Shown here one piece after another: positions 1 through 12,500 of a stretch of DNA of 64,000 nt (within the stretch, counting starts at the first letter, position 1; each line of letters opens with the position of its first letter). The DNA is taken from positions 176,878 to 240,877 of the forward strand of contig JASANG010001782.1 in NCBI GenBank assembly GCA_030248215.1, given 5' to 3'. The translations under genes were made by a program, and so were the position numbers. The notes beneath the pieces are model-generated. The model had not been told where the DNA came from and made no database searches. It was given only the letters and a program-made list of their open reading frames with translations. This DNA comes from Enoplolaimus lenunculus (taxonomy: Eukaryota; Nematoda; Enoplea; Enoplida; Thoracostomopsidae).

Positions 1-247
1 AATAACCCTAGTCGAACATAGGTATTTATTTTATTTGTTGTATTTAAGATTTTCATCATCGACTGAAGTGAAATCCACCATCAATGGCTTATATTCGGAG
101 TACAAGTGACTTTCAAAAGAGATTCTTAATAATGAGGAGAGTTAAGAAAACGGCCAAATTATAACACCGGAATTTTTAAATCCGGTAAAAATTTACCGGA
201 ACCGGAAGGTGAAAAAATGCCGGAACCGGAATTCCGGTTGCACCCTG
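1..247 (-). repeat. hAT-type MITE, family A, cut by window edge
   Basis: This is a reverse-orientation copy of the element at 3826-4210. The shared part includes the CCGGTTCCGG-rich end, the block around GCCATTGATGGTGGATTT and the AT-rich body. It ends with TTGCACCCTG at 247, the family end, so the other end lies left of the window. It sits about 77 bases upstream of a NuSAP exon, in an intron. It is non-autonomous: no reading frame is conserved in it. Confidence 0.8.
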
Positions 248-271
248 ATATATATATATATATATATATAT
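248..271. repeat. (AT)n microsatellite
   Basis: A run of about 12 AT units directly abuts the MITE end. The insertion probably occurred in this AT run. Confidence 0.9.
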
Positions 272-324
272 TTGTGGCGAAATTTTTCTGTGGTGTGTAT
301 GTTTCGTAGCGCGATTGTTTTCAG

Positions 325-581
325 GGATGGAGTAAGTTCTCCAATGTTCACTAAAACAGATTCCAAGACAAATAACAAAACGAATGAAGCGCTTGCTATG
401 CAGGATCTCAATATTTCGGCTGATAATGGGAGTGTCATTAAAGAACAGAATAAGCTTGATTCGCTTTCCGTTCACGCACAGGAATCTTCAAATTTGTTCA
501 TTAGTGACACATCCGCTGAACGTATCCGCCGTGAAATAACAGCGAAACTTGACGAAGCTGTGGGTAGCGGCGGCATACAAC
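325..581 (+). CDS. NUSAP1: NuSAP-like exon (first visible)
   Basis: Acceptor TTTTCAG ends at 324 and donor GTAAGT starts at 582. It encodes a Ser/Asn-rich polar stretch followed by a helical segment (SAERIRREITAKLDEAVGSG). It leaves one base that joins exactly to the exon at 8012. Confidence 0.75.
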
Positions 582-3500
582 GTAAGTAATGTAACCCTAC
601 AACTGGTATTCTGCATCGCCAGAACAATCTTTTACAATAATCTTTGTTGGAAATGACAAAAATAAGTATATAAAGAAGCCTGATTAATAATGTTAATACA
701 TACTTAAACCTTGGTAGAACAAAATTATAACAAATTATAGCATGTAATACTAAATTAATTACCGTGTTGAAGATTCACTTCTTTCTTGGCAAAGTAATCA
801 CGTAAATACCTCTGGCTATTGTTTTCCACCTTTGTAAACACCGGTATAAATTCAATTACTAAGTAACGTGCGAGCCCTGTTTCGCAAACCCGAATTTAGA
901 CTACTTTATATAGTTGCGGAGTATAATATTGATGTTGACCATCGTAGTCGAAAATGCATTGTTTCGTAATTATTTATTCGTATCAATGAATAGTTTCGAA
1001 TTGTTTTTGGATTGAGCACAGCCGTCAACTTAGTACTCTAGATTTTGCGATTCATATGAAGTTTACTAATAATGTATAATAGCGATGTCCCGGGGCCACG
1101 ATTTAACCCTAGGCTGGAGTCGGGGGCCGGGGCCAGCAAAATACACTAAACCTCAAAATTTATGCATTTTTTGCGTCAGCATATCCCTGGAATGTTTACC
1201 ACATCGTGTCACGCGACATTTTGTAGATACTCCCATGTTATTAAGTTACAGTTGATGCGTTTGTTATTTTCCATATCGCGTTACGCGATATTTTGCCTCT
1301 GGTAATATAATAAAGTTACATACTTTGCTGCGTTTGGATTCTGGCTAAATTGTGCCATGGAACATCGGTTTTCTGGTACCGTCAATTGCACCATTTAGCC
1401 CCGGCACCCTCTAGCCCGACCCGCGGACATTTCTAATGCATAGCTTGATTTGTGCAACTATATATAAGTAGATGGAAAATGAGGGGTTTGCCTTCCCCCC
1501 ACTGGTGGGGCTGTCGAGGTAATTAATTACGAGGTAATTAATTACGAGGTAATTAATCACATAGGGTTTTATAAATAATGTTGGTTATACCCCCCCGTGA
1601 GGTTGTCGGGATTATTAATTACAAGGTAATTAATCACATGGCGTTTTACGAACAATGTTGGGTTTACTTCCCCCCACCGGTGGCGTTGGTTCTGGGGGGC
1701 ATGATAAAAATGAGGTTTGACCCCGCCTCACCAGCGGTTGTGAGCGGTTTTATGAAAAATTGACCCCGCCTGACGAGGGTTTCTAAGCGGTTTTTTATGA
1801 AAATTAAGGTTTGTACCCCTCACGAGGGATTGTCAGCGGTTTTATGAAAAATTCGGGTTTTGCCCCCGTCATGAGGGGTTTAGAGGCGTTTCATGAAAGA
1901 TTCGAGTTTTACCCTCCTACTGGGTGTATGACTCATACCAGCTGGCTTGGAACATACCAACTAATTAACCATGATAAGTTTATTTATAAAGTTCTTATTG
2001 TTAGGTTTGAAAAATGAAATTATTAAAGCATATCAACTGATTAATGATTATGAGCTTTTGAAATTTGAAAAAGTTCTTATCTTTTCAATCCTCATTTGAA
2101 AATTTTTTGTAATATTAAAGTTTTAAAATTAATCATGCGAAAATTATTGATTCTAAAAGTTCTTATCTATTCGATCAAGGTGCATGTTTTAAATATTTAT
2201 GTTCTATCCCAATGTTATAGGGTACCAGCAAATTAATCATTCTCAGATTTTTGAAAGTTCTTATTTATTCGATCCAGGTGCAGGTTTGAGAAATTTTTGT
2301 AATAGAAAATTATTGTTAAGTTTCTTTATATTTGAAAAAGTTCTTATCTTTTCAGCCCAGGACCACGTTTGAGCAAGCAATGTTTGAAACTTTAATAAAA
2401 TGAAATTGTTTGAATTTAGATTTTCAGTAATTAATCACTGGCTATAAAAGCTTGTTTATGGAATATTGCCAAATTTTATATATACATTTAAACTGATTAG
2501 TTACTTTTTCAGAAAGAACCTCAGGTTATATTCTTATAAGTGAAAACCAGATAATCGTTTATCAGGGTTTCAAATCTAAAAGTATAAAAACTGGTTTGGC
2601 AAGGTTTGTTTTGTCAGCTAAATCTGCTTTCTGAGCTTTTGAAATTTGAAAAAGTTCTTATCTTTTCAATCCTGATTTGAAAATTTTTTGTAATAAAGTT
2701 TTAATATTAATCATGCTAAAATTATTGATTCTAAAAGTTATCTATTCGATCAAGGCGCATGTTTTAAATATTTATGTTCTATCCCAATGTTAAAGGGTAC
2801 CAGCAAATTAATCATTCTCAGATTTTTGAAAGTTCTTATTTATTCGATCCAGGTGCAGCTTTGAGAAATTTTTGTCATATAAAATTATTGTTAAGTTTCT
2901 TTATATTTGAAAAAGTTCTTATCTTTTCAGCCCGGGACCACGTTTGAGCAAGCAATGTGTGAAACTTTAATAAAATGAAATTGTTTGAATTTAGATTTTC
3001 AGTAATTAATCACTGGCTATAAAAGCTTTTTTTGGAATATTGCCTAATTTAAGTTATACATTTAAACTGATTACTTACTTTTTTCAGAAAGAACCACATT
3101 AGATTATATTCTTATCAGTGAAAACCGGATAATCGTTTATCAGGGTGCCAAATCTAAACGTATAAAAACTGGTTTGGCAAGGTTTGTTTTGTCAGCTAAA
3201 TCTGCTTGAAACAAGTCTCCCAACTTTACTATTGTACGCCGCCTCTCGTATAGGATTCTATCGTATGAAAACAAACTCGACTATCGGTCACTCATCTCAA
3301 ATTAGGTGAAACAGTATCATTTATTGGTATTACATAAATTCAATAAAGCAAGTTAATCATCAATTGCATTACACAGTTCATCAAGCAAATTTATACTGTC
3401 AGCTTTGATTGCAACTTTTAATGTCCATAACGTAAGTGCAATTCCATCACCTGCAATATTACGCTTGTCATCAAATGCCGATAAACTAATTTTATTCAAT

Positions 3501-6500
3501 ATCACGGCGTTTATTATATGCTTATTAGGCCGTATCATGTTCATCTGGTGACGCATTTTTCTTTGCAAAATAGACCATTCACGTAATTTTGGTGTTTAAT
3601 CTCTTTCTACACCATCGCTTTCTCTATACCTTTGGCTCGTTTTTCTTTACTCCACCACATCTGTTGGATAATCAGTGGTATCAAAAATGATGCTTTAGTT
3701 GCCATATCATGGTAAATATCGTTTGCTTTTACTTGATAGCGTAACTAATCTGTATCGGTTAAAAGAAGTTGACAACAGATATTGTATAATGTTTTCATAT
3801 AGTGGTAGTGAAAATCGTACATGAGCAGGGTGCAACCGGAATTCCGGTTCCGGTTGCGGCATTTTTTCACCTTCCGGTTCCGGTACATTTTTACCGGATT
3901 TAAAAATTCCGGTGTTAAAATTTGGCCGTTTTCTTAACTTTGCTAATTTTTAAGAATCTCTTTTGAAAGCCACTTGTACTCCGAATATAAGCCATTGATG
4001 GTGGATTTCACTTCAGTCGACGACGAAAATCTAAAATACAACACATAAAATAAATACCTATGTTCGACTAAGGTTATTTCACAAATAATAGAGCAAAAAA
4101 TAAGATTAGAATGAAATTTTTGGTGAAATGCATTTTTCACTTTCCGGTTCCGGTAAAATTTTCAAATTCCGGTTCCGGTTCCGGTAAATTGTAATTCCGG
4201 TTGCACCCTGTACATGAGGTTCTTTGACAGATCTAAGACGGTAAATCCAATATGTATGGGTTTGCATAATTTAATAGTTATACGGTGCATTTTGACAGCA
4301 ACCAGGTCTTGGTTGAATATCGACGACATTGCATACCTTAGATTAGCCACCAGCATTGTGTACTTCTTTTCATTTGTAATGAAGTGAATGTCGACATATC
4401 CCTTCACGTTTTCCATAGTTTTTCCAAAAACGGTATTATTCAGAAGCTTGTAGAAATCTTTCTCAAAGTCATTTTCTTGCTGCTTTTAGCATCTCTGCGT
4501 TATAAGTAATGTATTTCTCCATCCAAGAAAATTGGTCAAATAAAACGACGCTATGAACTTTCATCAATTTCATACCAAGACTTAAATACTGCTGGAGATT
4601 GCAAATGTGGACCATATACAATTGTGTATTTTAAGATAGGGGACCAACTTTCTCACTATTGTAATCTCAAGACGTTCTGGTGCTAGTGGGTACTCGTTGT
4701 GATGATTTTGCAGTTCTTTAGGGTATTCGAAGTCAACTTCCAATACATATCCTGTATCGGTCTCTGTACTCACAGTATTCCAATTGATATCATCAATTTT
4801 TTTCGCGAGACAACCATTTGAATGAGTAGCATGGTAATTTTAAACCATTGACCATCCATACAAATTGTTTGCATCGTAGTAGACTACGTAATTATTTGGT
4901 TTGGTCGCGTCGTTTTCTTCTGTATAGGGATTATTCGCCTTGACATATCGATGAGAAGTTACCGATACTCCACGCGTCCCATGCAAAGCTTGGCAATGTT
5001 ATGTAATGCACAGGAACCAACTGATATTTATTGAGCCCAAATTGTCTGAAGTTCTCAAATACGTCACATAACAATGAAACATCTGTCTTTAGGTGAATGT
5101 CATGATTTTCTCCGAGATCGGTGATTCCCATTTGTTCCATACGTATAGTGCATGCAGGACGTACAAAATTCTGATTGAGTTGGCAATTTCAGTTATTAAA
5201 GCGATTGACGTTATCCATGTACTCATACTGATAAAACCCCTTGTGCAACATGAGATGTAGGTTGTCTCCAAGTTGCCACGTACGCTGTAATATATTTCTT
5301 TTTGAAATTGTCGGTGAGAGTTTGAAGTGAAGATGGTTGAAATTCGAATGTATCAATAAAACGAATCTTTAATATAATTTGATGTCCATCGTCGTCGCCG
5401 TGTCATTACACAAAATAAAGTGGACTCCTTCCACAATTGCATCCCAACATTCGTCGTCTTGATCATCTGCTTCTTCCAAAATAAATCGATTGGCCACAAA
5501 ACAACCACCGGTTGGTGCTTTCTTGCGTTTCTTTGACTTACGTTTGATTGAGGACGTCATGTAATCTTACAATTTTTGCAATGCATTCAATCTCGAGACC
5601 TTTCTGTTTGCATACTACACCAAGTCGTTGGATTATAAGATGACCATCGTATCGTCGTAGATTGTGAAACAGAACGTTAACTGCAACACGGTATGAAACA
5701 TTTATCGCAAAAGTAGAGCTTATCTCTATTTGGTCGTTGTGTGTTTAAAAGTGCATCTAAGCTGCGCACCAAACCATAATGTTCTTTGTACAGTAATAGG
5801 TGGATATATCTTGTGGTGAGTTTTTGAAATGAATAATCGAGCCCATATACGTCAGAGATCGACCGGATATTAATTTTAGCGGGTGCAGGAACCGGAGCCG
5901 GATTGTGAATTTTGTACCGGACCCGGAGCCGGATGTTAACCGGACATAGAGAGGATCTGAATTTGTACAATGTTGGAAGTTTTTGAATCGTGCACAAATA
6001 TGAATTTATGCATTTAAGATTTAATTTTGGTTTAGATTTTTCATTCCATGTCAGCTTCCATTCATGAATTGCTCGGAATTGCAGTCGCTTCAAAATCTCT
6101 AGTATTTTGACGTGCAAAAACAGTTTATAATATTTGGAACCACAACCACAAATATCCGGTATCCGGTAAGTTTAAACCGGATACCGGAACTGGATGTCGG
6201 ATTTTGCCGGAGATTAAACCGGAACCAAATATTCGGTCGATCCCTGGTATACGTTTACCGTAATATCATTTTGGTTTTCGAAACAAGGGATTTGTTGGAG
6301 TGTGACAGGGTAACTAATACCGCTCATCTTAAGCTCTGTCTCAAAACGTTCATAGTTGGTTACACATTCTGGATGCTCCTTGCGATCCACAGAGTGTAAC
6401 GCCGCCAATACTGACCAAAAGAAGCATTTGTTTTCATTATTCTGAACGTTCAGCACTTACGTATTGAAGGTGGGAGTTCTTGGTATGTGGAACTCCGTAG

Positions 6501-9500
6501 CGGCTTGTAGATACTGACGTGGACATCAGCGTGTTTGACTTCTTCAAGAATCCAACCATATCCGCGCGCTTCAAAGTCCTCAAATTCCTTAATAACTTCA
6601 TTAAACATTCTACAAATTTTATGAGCGATTATTGAACGTTGTAAAATAACTCGTGCTTTGCTGTTGAAATGTGAGGTCATAGTCGAACCATCAATCTTGC
6701 TGAGGAAGCACTGCACGCTGACTCAAACCTTAACGTTGTTTTGTTGTTGTTGTTGTTTTTGCAAAAGGTATTGCATGATGGGTTGGGTGTGATCAAGAAA
6801 TGTAGATAGGTCTTTGGCGACGTGCTTCGGTAAAACGTATTAAATGCGAAGATTGCAGCTGTTGGTACCGTTTGCCAATGACATGAGTTTTTCAAGGTCT
6901 TCATCGATGCGTCTCATTTTTGGTGGGGTTTCATCTTTCATTGCGTGTTGTATTCGCTTCTGTGTCATTAAAGGTCGGGTTGTTTGTCAAGGTGGTTGCA
7001 TTCCATTCGGTATTGTTGAATGACACGTACTTGCCGTTGTAATACTTGGTCCATCTCGGCTCGCTCCATACCGTCGCTTTTTATGTCGAGTGAGTACATG
7101 CTTTCGAGTAATCTTTCGCCACAATGATCACATGTAATCTCCTCTGCTTCCTGAATTGTGTTCTTGTGGCCTCCCATATGATCTCTTATAGCAAATTCAT
7201 TATTACAAATCTCACATTTAAAGCCATCTTTTAAGAACTGTGAGAAAGCTGTTTAAAAATAAACGGAGCAAAACAGAAACTGGTAATGAATAAAATTAGA
7301 GAACTTCGGCTTTTATACTTTCAGATTTGGCACCCTGCCTGTTAACTGATAAGAATAAAACCTAATTAGGCTTTTCCTGGAAAACTAATTTAATCATTTG
7401 AAATGTATAACTGAAATTTGGCAATATTCCAAAAACAAACTTACAGCCAGTGATTAATTGCGGAAATTCTAAATTGAAACGATTTCATTTAATTAATGTT
7501 TTAATCATTGCTTGCTCAAACGTGGACCTGGACTGAAAAGATAGGAACTTTTTCAAATATAAAGAAACTTAGCATGATTAACAGCAGGTATACTTTAACA
7601 ATTTTATATTACAAAATTTTTTCAAACCTGCACCTGGATCGAATAGATAAGAACTTTCTATAGCCTGAGAATGAATAATTAGCTGGTACGCTCGTGAGAT
7701 CGGGGGAGTAAACTAGAAATTTTTATAAAACTTCCCAAAACCCCTCGGGAGGGGGTATAAAAACCGCTCACAAGCCCTCGTGAGTGGGGGGGGTGGGTAA
7801 AACCGCCGTTTTTATAAAACCCATATAATTAATTACCCCGACAACACCACACGGGGGTGGGGTAAACCAACATTTTTTATAAAACCACATATGATTAATT
7901 AGCTCATAATTAATTACCCCAGCAGCCCCACCGGTGCGGGGGGGGGGCAAACCCGCATTTTTCCTCTACTTACATATGCACAGGTTTTGAACGAAATCCC
8001 TTTGATTTTAGACCACGGTAGCGAAGCCGCTGAACATTTATTAGGAGTTCCAAAGGCTCCACAATCAACAAAGACACCAAGTGGTAGGTAGTGGGCTACT
8101 TTAATTCTATGTAAATTAAACAATTAATACATAAATATTAAACAGTTTGATTTTCTTTCATCAATAAGCTTATATTGCTTGAGCAAATTGAATTTTCTGT
8201 GGCCTCACACACTGAGCAGCAAATTTTACGTTGCGCAGCGAAATGTGTGGAAATCTGATCGCTCCAGATTATTTCTAGGCAAAGACTGGAATAAAATTCA
8301 TGCGAAAGAATTCGACAAAATGAAGAGCATTCATGAATATCTTGACGAGAAAAAGAAACGCGCTGCTTATTTGACTGGACAAGGAAACAAGCGGCACTTC
8401 AGGCCAATAGCACGCAAGGTGATGATGAGTTTAAACATTGAAACATACTAGTCAAAGATTTAAGAATCAGTTTATGGTTTTGCACGGTGAAAAGAGATGT
8501 GGTAATGGTGGGAGAAATAATTTTCATACAGCGGAGCTTTTCTTAAGCGAAATTTATCTATGTGCCTGGTCGGCAACAATGTCTAGAATCACAATGGCTG
8601 TTTCAGTTAAATATTTAATGAAGTTTAATGGGTCATTAGTTATGGTGTGAAACAATGTTAGTTTTTTATTTGGAATAGCTACGTAGTTATGACTGACATG
8701 GTTTACCATTACCTTACTCTTAAGTCTTGTGTTATAGTTAATGTCAGCTCCTAGCGCAGAAACTCGTCGAATACCGTCAGCTTCATTTCAAAGTCCGAGT
8801 CGCCAAAATCGTAAGCCATTCGAACCGGTTGTTTTGACTCCAAGTAAATTAAATTTAAATTTCAACAATGCTTCATCTGCAATTGTTCGTTCTCGTTCTA
8901 ACGTAATATCAACAACTAACGACGTACAGCCTTTGCAATTGCACGAAATAACAAGTATGAACGTTTTGCATTAGTGTACTTTAGTTTTGTATTTTAATCC
9001 GCCGGAGTTCAGCGCAAGAGCTGGTGGTGGTCTAACGGCTGAACCCCCTATTGGATTTGCGTAAAATGGTTTTAGATAGTTTTTCAGTTTGTAACTCAAG
9101 AATACTCCCCTTCAGTAACGCCAAGAGTGGATAATAACAAGAATGTGCAACTGTTGGGGTCCGCACGGTACATAATGTACCACCGGGCCTTGCGTTTGCT
9201 CCCCCCCTTGTTTAGAGGGGTCGCTATCACATGAATACCACTAAATTAAACTATAAGGAGAGCACGTTTGACGCCGCATACATAAAGTGTCATGGTTCGC
9301 AGCGGTTGTACCCCCTCTAAATAAATTGGGTAGGGTAAAAACGCAACGCGTGCCACGTGCATTCTTTTCTACGCAGAATGTGCACAGTTGCACACCCTTG
9401 TAAAGAGTCATTATCGCCTCTTGGTAACACCTACCATCTCAAATTCCTTAAATCTTTTTTAAACACAATGGCTATTTGATAACCAGCTAAAATCAGTGCA

Positions 9501-12500
9501 CGCTTCGCACTATAGTTAAAGCAATGTTTTGCTTGCTGCCAAAATTTGTTTTGTCATGTGTAGATAAGCCGTAGTATTAAACGATGTTTGGGCTCTCAAT
9601 TATAAGAAAATATGAAGAGTGAACTGGTCTCGGTAAAAGTTTTATCGCAATCTTAACGGATTTCATAGATCGTGTATGTTATAAGTTTCGGTATTCGCGA
9701 CGTCGCGCAGAAAATGTTCAAAGCTCGCCTTCGATGATGTACATTATTCTTGCCACGGTGCGACCGGATATTAATTTACCAGATACTGGAACCGGATACA
9801 AATATTGAATTTTTACCGGAACAGGAACCAGATACTGGATATTGTATTATGTTAAAATAATTCATTTTTCGCTGTATTTATAGCGTGCTCAAGGTTTTCG
9901 TCTGTTGTAAAGTTTATAATTAATGCTGCTGATAAAGTGAAATTTAATGAAAAAAATTGCGTTTAACTCTCGCTCACTTACCATCAGTTAAAAGTAGCTG
10001 AAATGCATCAAAACAAAAACTTTAACTTCTTGATGTGCCCAGTAAATATGTAATCGCAACAAGATGTTAAAGACGCTCACGTTCATGATGCATCCTTAAT
10101 TTTATAAAAAAATAGCGATAAAATAAAATATTAGATTTTTTAATAATGTAGTGTATAAACCTTGACAATCACCTAAAAATAAAGCATCGATGGTAGGTTT
10201 TGCTTCCGTCTATAATGAAAATCTAAAATTTACAGCTGGTTACGTCATTGTGGCATGTAGGGCTACGTCAGTTCGAATACCCATCCAAAATCTGGAAGGA
10301 AAGAAGAAACGATGTCGCGATGTATGGAGAATCTGGTCCGGTCGGGTTTTTGATGGAGGGCCCTGGTAATCCGGCGTACTGGGGCCTGCTTCTGATGCAA
10401 GCCGGCGATGTGGAACCCAATCCTGGACCTCCACCGATCCTGCATCCATGTGCAGTCTGTCACCGAAAAGTAGCTGCTGGTTTCTTGGCCATCAAGTGCA
10501 TCAAGTGTTGTCTTTGGGTGCACAGCAGATGCAGCAACCTACGACCTGCGCAAATACGCAGCATGCCTCCGAACAACTGGTCGTGTATGGCATGTACAAA
10601 CCGCCCAACGCAACCTACTGCGGCCACAGCAACGTCTAGAAGAACTCATCATCAAAATGCACCTCAACGTCCATGTCGCTCAAAGTGTACGTCGAAATGG
10701 CAACTAAACGTCCTGCAGTGGAACTGCAAAGGCCTTAACGGAGTCCAAAGGAAGGTGGAACTAACAAAAATCCTACACGAGAAGAATATCGATATTGCCC
10801 TGCTACAGGAGTCCAACCTGCGTCCTAATACCAACTTCAACACCGCAGGCTACTCTGTTGTGCGCACGGATCGCACTACAGGCAGGGGCCAAGCTGGGGT
10901 GCTTGGTGGCGGCATTGTCTCGCTTGTCCGGTCTGGTATTCAACATACCGTAATTCCAGACGATATGCGTGCCCCACGGGATACCACAACGGATGTCCAC
11001 GCAATCGACCTGCACTTCAAAGCCCAAACAATCCGCCTGGTTAACGTCTACGTGCCACCTATTGCCAACTCGGCAGCAGATACGCGAACGCAAGCGTTTG
11101 ATCCAGAATTCCTACCCAGCCAATGGTATGCTTTCATCTGTGGCGACTTTAACGCCCACAGTACACTGTGGGACAACTTCCAGCCTGAGAACGCCGTCGG
11201 AAAACTGCTGGATGACTGGGCATCGAACCACAACCTAGTTTCACTGAACGATGGACGCCCCACGTTCAAGTCAAGCTCTGTTCCTGATTTCTGTTTCGCC
11301 AATGCGCGGTGGTTGAATCGATCGCGATGGTGCACCCTATCGGATTTGCATGGATCAGATCACTACCCGATATTCGGCATCATTGACTTGCAACACGCTA
11401 AAGACCTGCCACAGCCACGTAAAACCCTATGCTACACCAAGGCAGACTGGGCATCATTTCAGTCGCAAATCGCCGCAAAAATCGGCAATATGGACATCGG
11501 TAGCTTTAAGTCGGTAGATGCGTTAAACAGCTGTCTCACAAGCATCATCGTGGAAGCAGCACGCGCAAGCATCCCGTCGGGTTCAAGTGGCACTCGCAAA
11601 CCGTGGTGGAACCCCGAAGTTGACGCAGCGGTCAAGCAAAGGTACCGGCTACTGGTTGCGACAAAGGCCCCTACTGCCACGGCTGCCGATCACCGAGAAT
11701 ATACACGTGCCTGCCTTGTTGTTAAATCGGTCATTACGAAGGCAAAAAGGGACGCATGGATGTCCTTTGCCAGCTCATTGGACGCTCGGTCCAACACCAG
11801 CAAGGTGTGGAAAACTATACGCTCACTAGATGGCAGCTCCAGTCTCGTGCCCGAGGGGAAAAGTTTGGTTGTTAATGGTAAATTGGTCACCAACCCAGCA
11901 ACTAAAGCCTACAAGTTCTGCCAAATGTATGCCGCAGTGTCCCGGGTTATTGGTAGCACCCAAGAAGACAAAGCAACCAGCAAGCAAGTAAAGAAAGCCC
12001 TTGACCAACCATGCAGCTGTGAGATGTGTTGTGAATTTACGCGTCAGGAGCTCAAAGTCGCCCTGAGAAACCTTCGAAATACCGCCTGCGGCAAGGACGG
12101 TATCCACAATGCCATGCTTAGAAACCTTCCTGAAGCCGGTAAACAGGTGCTACTGCATCTGTTCAATAAAGTGTGGACCTCCGGAGTAACCCCCAGTGCA
12201 TGGCGAAGATCTGTCATTGTGCCCATCCCGAAAAAGGGAAAGGATCCCAGCGATCTCGCTTCACACCGGCCAATTTCACTTACCAGCTGCCTTGGAAAAG
12301 CGCTGGAGCGAATGGTGAAGGAAAGAGCCTCCTACTGGCTGGAGGAGAAAGGAGTGTTCAACGACCTGCAGGCTGGCTTCAGGAGCCTCCGCTCCACCGA
12401 AGATCAAGTCTTACGAATCACCCAACGAATAGGTGATGAACTCAACGACAACAGCGGATTGGCAAGGAAGGGCAGGCGAACCCTTATGGTGTTGATCGAT

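Larger units (their letters stand above)
3350..7235 (-). pseudogene. Fossil protein-primed family B DNA polymerase (Polinton type)
   Basis: Pieces in N-to-C order on the - strand: a C2H2 finger (CEICNNEF then HMGGH) near 7200; a second Cys pair (CDHCG); GYGWILEEV near 6550; the NENKCFFWSVLAALH block at 6410-6440, typical of Polinton-type polymerases; LKTDVSLLCDVFENFRQFGL near 5070-5030, a Pol B active-site region; and LNKISLSAFDDKR near 3480, the usual C-terminal box. The order and spacing match one gene over about 3.9 kb. It is a fossil with multiple breaks plus MITE insertions at 3826 and 5853. Confidence 0.8.
1467..7970 (-). mobile_element. Polinton/Maverick-type fossil with long TIRs, polymerase only
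   Basis: The element begins AGTAGATGG and ends with its inverse, TCTACT preceded by CC. It has long inverted repeats (about 1467-3215 and 7305-7970) and six-base flanks TATATA and TACATA (5 of 6 alike), as expected for a Polinton target duplication. Between the repeats only a protein-primed family B DNA polymerase is recognisable, on the - strand. No integrase, capsid or ATPase was seen. At 6.5 kb it is much shorter than a full Polinton. It is broken in many places (of the order of ten) and hosts two MITEs. The diverged TIRs and nested insertions make it old. It lies in a NuSAP intron. Confidence 0.75.

Noticed and set aside
1578-2017. Two open frames in the left TIR
   Set aside because: They are translations of the minisatellite units and carry no recognisable protein.
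8741-8974. Reading the 8738-8954 exon as a terminal exon ending at the TAG near 8972
   Set aside because: The GTATGA donor keeps phase with the exon at 16447, and later exons carry clear NuSAP motifs. An alternative short transcript remains possible.
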